Positions 1 to 7,186 of a DNA stretch of 50,022 nucleotides are shown here, one piece after another. The notes under the pieces were generated by a model. It ran no database searches, was not told the DNA's origin, and worked only from the letters and a program-made list of their open reading frames with translations. This stretch comes from Chrysochromulina tobinii. Its lineage: Eukaryota; Haptophyta; Prymnesiales; Chrysochromulinaceae. Position 1 is the first letter of the stretch. The number at the start of each line of letters is the position of its first letter. The stretch covers positions 1 through 50,022 of the forward strand of contig JWZX01003351.1 of NCBI GenBank assembly GCA_001275005.1, read 5' to 3'. The translations under genes and the position numbers were made by a program.

Positions 1-1016
1 GACCTCCATGGCCAACACCTCGGCCTCAGTCATCCTCAACACCTCGGCCACCGTGGCAGGGGGCGCGGCGGCCTTGGGCGGTGAAGACGGCGTCGGGGCT
101 TGTGCGGGGCGAGCAGAACGCTTGTTCGGGCTCCCGGGGGGTGGCGGCTCCTCCCGGGGCTGGCGCGGTGGCGACGAGGGGCGCGGTGGGCTCGTGGCGA
201 TGGCGGCGACCGGAATCGACGCGTCCCATTTCTCGATGGCACGTTCCCCATAGTATTCAACGAAGGCGTCGAATGTGTACGGCTTGCCGTTGCTGTCGAG
301 GCGCATCTCGCCAGAGCGGTCGTCGATCGAAGTCGTCGCGCCCTCAAGGTCCTCGAGCGCGGCGCCCGTGTTGACGGCCGCGGCGGGGTGATCGCCAGGG
401 TTGCACGATGCAGCGAGCTCAGCGCCGTGCTGGCGACCTTGTTGAGTAGGTTGAGGTGCTGCCCTTTGACACGTACGGTGGCGAAGGGCAGGATGGTAGG
501 CGCACTCGGCGATGTTGGCGAGTCTGGCGCGGCGAATGCGCGCGGTGGGCGCACGGAGGTGGGCGGGCCGACTCTGCCGGCCCATGTGGTGGCTCTCGCT
601 GGATCGACGGGCGTAGAGGTTTGTGGCGCAGCCACGATCGGCCGAGCAGGGGAGAGTGACATGCGCAACTGCAATCCACTCGGGAATTGCAGGGCAAAGT
701 TGGGTGTGATGGCGCCGGCCTTGCAATATTCGGCGAGGGTGGTGAAGAAGGCTTCAATGGTTGCAGGTTCGGCGCATTGAAACAATCCACAGGGCGGGCG
801 CGTTGCCGCCGATGTCTGGTAACACTCCGAGATCGTAGAAGGAGGAGCATCGAGCATGGGTGAGTCTCCCGGCGCGGCGGAAGCGCGCGCTCCGGTGGGC
901 GCGAGACCGGAGTCCGCGATGAGGAGGCCAGGCGGTGCGAGCACCGGCGGCATGGATTCGGAAAGGGCTGTCGTGTCGGGGCGCGCGAGCGCCGCCGACG
1001 TCGTCTCTCGCATCAT
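1..1016 (-). CDS. Hypothetical protein, 3'-truncated by the window edge
   Basis: No family recognised. The N-terminal part (about 180 codons from the ATG at 1016) is Pro/Ala/Ser-rich with a short hydrophobic-aromatic stretch (FQCAEPATIEAFFTTLAEYC). The frame then changes. A 47-nt GT-AG intron (476 down to 430, GTACGT...GCCAG) joins phase 0 and restores an open frame to base 1. That frame carries the best protein-like stretch, DSNGKPYTFDAFVEYYG followed by ERAIEKWDAS. This DG-x-x-YT-x-x-EF-x-x-YYG...W pattern resembles a short recurrent motif I associate with uncharacterised algal proteins. A Pro-rich linker and an acidic tail then run off the edge. The opposite strand is also open over much of this region, but it gives only Arg/Ala shadow sequence. 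About 323 residues are visible. Confidence is moderate for a gene here and low for the exact structure. Confidence 0.45.
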
Positions 1017-1133
1017 TATTCACAGTACACGTGTATGTGTTAAACTTGCCCTCCTCAACTTCCAATGTTGGTGTGATGTGAATAGTTGGCGACAAGATGA
1101 TGCAAAGGTCGGGACCCGAAGTGGCGCTTTGCT

Positions 1134-2583
1134 ATGTGCATCCGCGCGGTGACGCTCGCGACGCTCGTGAGCGCGCTCGCGGCGGGGGAGGAAGTTAAAG
1201 GCCGCGGCACCTCGATCGATGATGGCCCCAAGTTCAACGTGCAGCTGCTCAATGGCGCACTCCGGCGGCCGCCGGCTGGGCGCAGCATCGTGATGACCAA
1301 GAAAAACGGCAAGCGCTATCGCTGCCACCTGCCGAGCACGAGCACGAGCGGCGCCGCGGAGGAGACGAGCGGGACCCCGCCATCGACACCGCCGTTGACC
1401 AGCTACTTGCAACAGCTCAAGAACACGTGCTTCTACCGGCTCGAGGGCTGGTGGACGTACGAGTTCTGCTACCGCCAGAGCTTTCGGCAGTACCACCAGG
1501 AGAATGGGAAGGACAAGGCGGAGAACAAGATCACGCAAGACTACACGCTCGGCGAATGGTGGGTCGCCAAAAAGGGCGACGAAGACGGCGAGGACAGCGA
1601 GGACGCTGCCGCCGGCAGGAGCATCACGGGCGGTAGCAGTGGCGGCAGCGGCGGCGCGGCCGGCACGGCGACGGTGGCGGTGGAGAAGCTCGGCGAGGAC
1701 CCGAAGACGCGCAAACGTTTCTGGAGCCAGCTCGTACGGCAACGGCACCCACTGCGACATCACAGGCCGCCCGCGCGAGACCGAGGTGCGGGTGCGCTGC
1801 TCGGGCGGCGAGCCTTCCCACATCGCGTCGGTCGAGGAGGTGTCCACGTGCCGGTACGTCGTGTACTTTGCTACGCCGCTGCTGTGCAAGCACCCGGCCT
1901 TCGCGGCTGAGGAGAACTCCAAGGACGACTCCCACGCAATCCAGTGCGAGCCACTCGGCCTCGACGGCGTGCCGCTGCCAGCTCCCAAGAAGAGCGAAGG
2001 AGGGCTGAGGGTCGTCTCCGAATCGGTGCTGACGAGCAGCGCGGGCGCGGTGGCAGCCACCGCCGCGCCGGCGCCGGCACCCGCGCCCGACCCGAAACTC
2101 CGCCGGTACGGGCTGGGTACGTGCTTGCTACACATGCGCTACAACTATCGCGGCATCGTCATCGGGTACGATACGCGCTGCATGCAGTCGGAGGCGTGGA
2201 TCCGCGCCAACGCCATCGACACGCTGAAGCACGGGCGCAACCAGCCATTCTACCACGTGCTCGCGGACTCGCGTGATCGGCCGGGCGCGCCCGTCAATTA
2301 CGTTGCCCAAGAGCTGCTCGACCTTGACACGCCGCCCGAGCCGCTGCAGCACCCGCTCCTCGAGCAGTACTTCGCGAGCTTCGACCAGCCTAGAGGCCGC
2401 TTCGTGCCGAGCAGCGCGCTGCGCGAGGTGTACGGCGAGCCGCTGGAAGTCTTCGACGGCAGTGAAACGGCGACGGATGCGCTGGACGAGGCTGGCCCCG
2501 ACCCCAGCCCGGGAACTGACAAAGACGTTGGGGTTCCACTCGACGAGGACGGCAAACCGTTGCTGATCAACGACCCCCCCTGA
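1134..2583 (+). CDS. OS-9/MRH ER lectin fused to YccV/HspQ-like domain (one frame break)
   Basis: Begins with a signal-peptide-like MCIRAVTLATLVSALAAG. Residues about 97-245 form a mannose-6-phosphate-receptor-homology lectin domain of the OS-9/XTP3-B type: the WW motif in EGWWTYEFCYRQ, then GNGTHCDITGRPRETEV and paired cysteines. OS-9 proteins read trimmed glycans on misfolded ER glycoproteins for ERAD. The MRH domain is split by a +1 shift at about 1731-1734; skipping one base gives FWSQLYGNGTHCD, which matches the family without a gap. After an Ala/Pro linker, residues about 323-400 match the YccV/HspQ hemimethylated-DNA-binding-like fold found in FBXO21 and chloroplast ClpF (RYNYRGIVIGYD, GRNQPFYHVL, YVAQELL). 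The corrected length is about 482 residues. The C-terminal tail is acidic, with no HDEL. The stop codon at 2581-2583 lies inside a 30-bp direct repeat. Both domain calls are strong; the fusion's function is inferred to be ER substrate handling. Confidence 0.85.
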
Positions 2584-2683
2584 CGAGCCTGCTGAGCCGG
2601 AGAGCCGCAGCTGTGAAAAGGTGCCCAAAACGACGCGGCTGGCCCCCTACCCCTGACGAGCCTGCTGAGCGGGAGAGCCGCAG
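2581..2683. repeat. 30-bp direct repeat pair
   Basis: Copies at 2581-2610 and 2654-2683 differ at one base. The first copy starts with the stop codon of the OS-9-like gene. This is probably a local duplication in the 3' region; no coding or mobile-element feature is attached. Confidence 0.8.
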
Positions 2684-3112
2684 TCACGAGTCATGCACAA
2701 GCGCGCGCCTTGGCCAACGGTTCGCGACTTGCGCGATGTGTTGATCGGCCCTCCTCACGACTCGCGCGCGGTGCCGTGTGCGGATCGATACGACTCGAGT
2801 TTGTCGCGATCGCGACCCAGGACGCCAGGGAGCGTTTACGTAGTGTTAGTGTCATTAAACGCTTCAGAAGCTTCAAGCGCTAACAAACGGATCGTCGTCG
2901 GCGCGGCGGTGTCGCTGTCGGCACACACGTGCGCGTCCCGGAAACCTGTAACTGACCTCGTGCGTGACTACGCGTCTAGCTGTCTACATGTACGGTATGA
3001 CTCGAGCTGCTCAGCGACGTCGCTCCCGCGCCGCACGTCGTCGAGCGAGTCTGTGTGTGGAATCCTGATCTCTGCGGCGAGCCCGAACCGTTCAAAACCA
3101 TCAGCTGCGTCG
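2611..3112. other. Convergent intergenic region
   Basis: Lies between the 3' ends of the OS-9-like gene (plus) and the PEBP gene (minus). Apart from the second copy of the 30-bp repeat, I see no coding sequence, RNA gene or clear motif. It has several short open frames but no family-like sequence. Confidence 0.6.
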
Positions 3113-3940
3113 TCACAGCTCGTCGTGCGCGGATGGCTTGCTTTGCCACTTCGGACCCAGGGAGCGCGCGGAGACGGCGGCCTTGCCGTCGAACGGGGCC
3201 GGCGGCGGTGGCGGATCGGTTACGATGCGGGAGGTTGGCCCTGTCGGCGACGGGCCCGCAAGTTTCTCCTGTTCCTTGTCGCTGTGTGCATAGAAGAAGT
3301 TGACGGCAACAGCTTCCAGGCCGCCCTCGACCGCGCGAAGGAAGCCGCGCAAGTTGAAGTTTTCGCGTGTGGTGAGCAGGTAGTCCTGGATCACGCTGCC
3401 CGGCGGCGGCTTCACCTGGCGGAAGAGGATGAAAATGTAGCGGTGATCCATAGCTGGGTTGTCATTCAGAATGCCGTCGGTGCTGCGCGGACCGTTGTAC
3501 GGGATCGAGTGATAGCACTTCTCATCGTTCTTTGAAGTGGACTGGGCGCAGTTGAGCGCGAACCAGTGCAAAATCGGACCCTTTTCGCCATCGGCACTGC
3601 CGTCGCCGGCAGCACGCTTCGGCTCATCCGGCGCGAGAAGCATTACCGCGTAGCGGTCCTGGTGTGCGCCAAATTTGGTGGGTTCCCACTCCACCAGCGG
3701 CCGCTCGTTGAGCGCGACGTCGCTCCGCGTCGAAATGCGTGAGTCCGAGCCGCTCACGTAATATTTTGCACCGAAGCCACCCTTCTTGTACTTGACCTCC
3801 AAGCGCGGCAGACCCTTCGGCAGCCCCAGCGCGCCGATGTACGCGTCAGCATCGTCGAGGGACGTGTCGTAGGTGCTGCGTTGCGCTGCCGCCGCCGCCA
3901 TGAGCGCGAGCGCGATCCACACGCGCGATCCTAACGCCAT
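3113..3940 (-). CDS. Secreted/ER-resident PEBP-family protein ending in HDEL
   Basis: 275 residues starting at MALGSRVWIALALMAAAAAQ, a clear signal peptide. The frame is open further upstream, but this Met gives the signal sequence. The body matches phosphatidylethanolamine-binding proteins (RKIP/TFL1/FT group): LEVKY, RYAVMLLAPDEPKR (the DPDxP-equivalent ligand loop), PILHWFALNC, HSIPYNGPRSTDG, HRYIFILFRQ, and a C-terminal FNLRGFLRAVEGGLEAVAVNFFYAH. PEBPs bind anionic phospholipids or small ligands and are usually cytosolic. Here the last four residues are HDEL, the KDEL-receptor retrieval signal, after a Pro-rich tail. With the signal peptide this predicts an ER-lumenal PEBP. It is convergent with the ER lectin gene and divergent from the desaturase. 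A weak TATA-like AT patch (3987-3993) lies about 47 nt before the start. Confidence 0.85.
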   Translation of the reverse strand: MALGSRVWIALALMAAAAAQRSTYDTSLDDADAYIGALGLPKGLPRLEVKYKKGGFGAKYYVSGSDSRISTRSDVALNERPLVEWEPTKFGAHQDRYAVMLLAPDEPKRAAGDGSADGEKGPILHWFALNCAQSTSKNDEKCYHSIPYNGPRSTDGILNDNPAMDHRYIFILFRQVKPPPGSVIQDYLLTTRENFNLRGFLRAVEGGLEAVAVNFFYAHSDKEQEKLAGPSPTGPTSRIVTDPPPPPAPFDGKAAVSARSLGPKWQSKPSAHDEL

Positions 3941-4901
3941 TGATCGTCGGGTGGCTGTGAAAGAACTACTGAACATACGCCTTTCTATAAACTCGGATCT
4001 GTTCAGTAAGGAATTCAAATCCGTTCCGGTTGCGTGTGTCCGGCTCCACACCCGGGTGCCTTGATCGTGCGGTATAAAATTTCGCCGCATAATTATGCGG
4101 CTCGTCAGCACATTACTCTACAGGCTCCCCATGCTAGCTGCCGCCGCATCAAGCAAACATTGCTCCTCCTCGTGGCGCGGTCCGAAATCCTCATGGCTCG
4201 GAGATACCATCCTCGATACCACCATCTTCGGAAGATTGGGTTCGTGCAGCCTGCTGCTGACCCAGCCACCGTGCTCCTCGCTCGCGGTGCTGCACATCAC
4301 ATTGCGCGGCCACGGCACTCGCGCTCTGTCCGCGACCACGCTCCACCGCATTGGCCAAGGCATGCAGCGTTGCCGATGTGACCAGATCGTCTGCATCGTC
4401 AAGATGACGGAGAGCCGTGGCGCCTCTGTCCTTGCACTGCCTGCCATCGCCCAGTTTATCATCGTGCATGGTGGGCGAATGCGCCCGATCATGGTCGTCG
4501 AGGCCGATGGACTGGCACTCACAGCAGTTCGAATCATCAAGCGCCTGGCTGCTCTTGATCAGCGCATACGCTGCTATCGCACGCAAGCAGAGTTCGAGGC
4601 CGCTTGCTCAACCTCGTCGGAAGAACATCATCGCCATGCTCTGAGTGTCGCTCGCCTCGCGAGTCGAAGGCACGAGAGCGGCGGCAGCCTGAGTTTGCAG
4701 TGGCGTGGACCATGCAGCGAGCAGTTTCTCGCTCTCTCCCAGAAGCTTCGTGACTCGTTGGCCAGGTTGCGCGGCGGCGCCTTGGCGACGGGCGCCGTCC
4801 TGGGCATGCACGTGGCGTCAGGCGCCGTCCTGGGCATGCACGTGGCGCCAGGCGCCGGCCGGGCGGTGGCACGTGTGCGTGCCAACTCTGCACGGCCCAT
4901 C
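3941..4901. promoter_or_regulatory. Divergent promoter region between PEBP and desaturase genes
   Basis: Holds a TATA-box-like TATAAAA at about 4072-4078 on the plus strand, followed by a perfect 16-bp palindrome, CCGCATAATTATGCGG, at 4085-4100. An open frame in phase with the desaturase runs from an ATG at 4095 to 4901, but it shows no family-like sequence except a 10-residue duplication (4791-4850). It could be a long 5' leader, an N-terminal extension, or both. Minus-strand frames here are equally open. Confidence 0.5.
4791..4850 (+). repeat. Two tandem copies of a 30-nt unit
   Basis: GGCGCCGTCCTGGGCATGCA-type units at 4791-4820 and 4821-4850 are identical except near the end, with a partial third start at 4851. 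In the desaturase frame they would encode GAVLGMHVAS/GAVLGMHVAP. Units of 10 codons keep the frame open. Confidence 0.85.
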
Positions 4902-6902
4902 ATGGCCACCCTCTGTCCTCCTCCCACGCCAGTGCACGTGCACATTGACGGCGCTTGGTACGATCTGAGCTCATTTGCGCATCCTGGCGGCACCGACCTG
5001 ATTGCACGCCACAATGGCACCGACATCTCTTATCTCTTCTACTCGAACCACTTTGATCCCCTGGAGGCTGCGCGCCGTCTGCGGCCGTTCAAGATGGCGA
5101 AGGCACCAAACGATGCGCCCTCACTCCTGTTGCCCACCTCGGAGCCTTGCTCGGACCTCTACCTGGAGCTCAAGCGGCGCGTCACTGATGAGCTGGCTCG
5201 GCTCGGTGTCAACTGGCGTCACCAATTCAGCGCTGCACCGTACGCGGCGCGTCTCGCGTGTCTGGTGGCGTGCCTCGCCTCGCGCCGCCTCGGCTGGCCG
5301 GGTGCGGTCTCGCTCATCTCGGCGCTCGCGTACGGCCTGCTTACGGGGCGGCAGACTTGGACTCACGCGCACAACGGCGTGCACAACCCGAACGCCATCC
5401 CACGCCCCTTGAAGCGTCTGATGGCGCTGGACTTTGTGGGTGTGGTCGACGCGTGGATGATGGAGCATCACGCTCACCACGCGCACACCAATGACGCCGC
5501 GCAGGATCCGGACGTGAGATGGTGGATGCCTCTCTTCTCATACGCCGACATCCATGCCAGTGGCGGCTCCCCGCGCACCGCGTTGTTCGCCGCGCTCGCG
5601 TATCCGCTCCTTGTGCCGGTGATGCTCGTCCGGTCGCTCCTCCATGCGATCTCGTTTGATCCCAAGGGGCGCGCCACTGTAGCGTACGTGCTGGCTGTCG
5701 CACCACTGCGCTTCGGTCTCGACATCGCTCTGCTCGGAACGCGCTATTTTCCGCTAGCCCTCGGTGCCGCGACGGCCTACATCGTAGGCACCTTCGTGGC
5801 CACGCACCAGCTCGCGTCCAACTACGCACCTGCAGCTCGCAAGATGGCGACGACGGCCATGGAGGAGGAGGAGGACGAGGCCACACGCCCCGCGACGGCC
5901 GAGCCGCCGCCGGTGGAGTGCTGGATGACGAAACAGCTTCGCGCGACCAATAATGTGCTTGCAGGGCACAGCGCATGGTCCGCCTTCTGTGGCGGCATCA
6001 ATAACCACATTGAGCATCATCTCTTCCCAATGGTCTCGAGTCAGGCGTTGAGCCACGTCGTGCCGGTGGTGCGTGAGTTTGCAAGGGAGCGCGGGCTGCC
6101 CTACCAGAGCTTCACGCCGCTCGAGCTAGCGAGTGAGCATGTACGCTTCGTCGCGGGACGCTCACCCCGCCGCCGCACAGTACGCTCTTCTCGCCAAGAG
6201 CGCACGCCTACCATGCTGCTACGGCCGGATAGCGCCCACGACGGCGCGATGTTGCCCTCAACGCCGGTACGGTGGTCCCAGCCCTTGCATCGGCGTCTGG
6301 CCTCGCTAGGGCTCGCCAGCGTGGGCCTGTGGCACCTAGGCAATAGCCTGCGACCGACGCGCACGCACGCGGCCATCCCCTCGATTTCCGAGTATGACGC
6401 CGTCCAGTATAAGAAGACCAAGACGGCAGCACCGCCGCCCAGCGACGCCATGGCGGGCGAGCCTCTCGCGCCCGCAGAAGGGCTCGCGCTCCTGAACAGC
6501 GGGCTGGCGCGCGCGGCGCAGCTGCTCGATGCTGGTGATCTCGAGGCCGTGCGTGCAGAGCTACATGAGCCTGCATTTGCGCGATTCCTCGGCTTCAAAC
6601 CTGTCGTGCGAGGCAACGCGGCCAATCTCAAGCCATCGGCAGGCCTCGCCACGGCAGGTGTGAGTACGGTCGCGCTTGAGGAGCTGCTGCTAGCGCTCAA
6701 GAGGCTCGACGACTTCTGCCTCTCGAATCGCGTCCTCGTCTTCAACGCCGAGGACGCCGAGCAGGTGAAGAGGCTGATGACGGCATCGGGCACGGATGGT
6801 GGGGTGGGCGGCAAGGTCGACTTGGAAGAGGGCCGCGCCCTATTGGCGGAGGTGCGCGAGCAGGTAGAAGTGGTGCTGAGGGACTTGGGGCGTGGTGTCT
6901 GA
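4902..6902 (+). CDS. Cytochrome b5-fused front-end fatty-acid desaturase with C-terminal lumen-like module
   Basis: From MATLCPPPTPVHVHIDG (666 residues; an in-frame ATG exists upstream at 4095). Residues about 10-80 are a cytochrome b5 domain with the HPGG haem motif at 27-30. The desaturase domain has three His boxes: H-A-H-N-G-V-H at 155-161, H-H-A-H-H-A-H at 189-195, and NNHIEHHLFP near 367-376, where the usual Gln of QIEHH is replaced by His. The membrane stretches lie between boxes 2 and 3. Such enzymes insert double bonds on the carboxyl side of existing ones (delta-4/5/6/8 class) in PUFA synthesis at the ER; the regioselectivity cannot be read. The desaturase similarity ends near residue 421. 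The frame continues without a stop into a distinct module starting at a Met at 6213 (see separate entry). Either this is a fusion or an unmarked gene boundary. Confidence 0.85.
   Translation: MATLCPPPTPVHVHIDGAWYDLSSFAHPGGTDLIARHNGTDISYLFYSNHFDPLEAARRLRPFKMAKAPNDAPSLLLPTSEPCSDLYLELKRRVTDELARLGVNWRHQFSAAPYAARLACLVACLASRRLGWPGAVSLISALAYGLLTGRQTWTHAHNGVHNPNAIPRPLKRLMALDFVGVVDAWMMEHHAHHAHTNDAAQDPDVRWWMPLFSYADIHASGGSPRTALFAALAYPLLVPVMLVRSLLHAISFDPKGRATVAYVLAVAPLRFGLDIALLGTRYFPLALGAATAYIVGTFVATHQLASNYAPAARKMATTAMEEEEDEATRPATAEPPPVECWMTKQLRATNNVLAGHSAWSAFCGGINNHIEHHLFPMVSSQALSHVVPVVREFARERGLPYQSFTPLELASEHVRFVAGRSPRRRTVRSSRQERTPTMLLRPDSAHDGAMLPSTPVRWSQPLHRRLASLGLASVGLWHLGNSLRPTRTHAAIPSISEYDAVQYKKTKTAAPPPSDAMAGEPLAPAEGLALLNSGLARAAQLLDAGDLEAVRAELHEPAFARFLGFKPVVRGNAANLKPSAGLATAGVSTVALEELLLALKRLDDFCLSNRVLVFNAEDAEQVKRLMTASGTDGGVGGKVDLEEGRALLAEVREQVEVVLRDLGRGV
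6213..6902 (+). other. C-terminal module: thylakoid-lumen-like protein, possibly a separate gene
   Basis: 229 residues in frame with the desaturase. It begins with a Met, then a basic region with twin Arg (LHRRLASLGLASVGLWHLG) and an A-H-A-A-like cleavage region (RTHAAIPSISEYD), which looks like a lumen-targeting signal. The mature part is helical: GLALLNSGLARAAQLLDAGD, FARFLGFKPVVRG, ALEELLLALKRLDDFCLSNR, and an acidic helix at the end. I do not recognise the family; a PsbQ-like or other lumenal helical bundle is a guess. If it is an independent gene, its promoter lies inside the desaturase 3' end. If fused, a desaturase would carry an internal targeting signal, which is unlikely to be functional. 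Confidence 0.45.
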
Positions 6903-7186
6903 GCGGAGCACCGAGCAGGTGTACGGACGGAACGGTGGCTCTAGTGGCCACAAACTTGATGAACAGTCGCCATTCCTATTTTGTAACAGAGTGGCCTCCA
7001 ACAAAGCCAAGACAATCTGCGATGCAAATGCATCGAGGTGCTTGCATTCTCTTGCACATGAGAATAGCACGACTCGTCACAAAAGCACCCACACACAAAG
7101 TTGAGCTGCGCGAGCGATTTGTGCCGACGGCGACGTGTCCGACGTGTCCTCGGCGACGCGACCTCGACGACTTGCGCCTGGCCTAA

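Noticed and set aside
100-780. Plus-strand open frame opposite the left-edge gene
   Set aside because: Arg/Ala/Gly/Val-rich shadow of the minus-strand coding sequence, with no family-like segment.
4118-4586. Minus-strand frames in the PEBP/desaturase divergent region
   Set aside because: His/Arg/Ser-rich, no motif, and two different frames are equally open.
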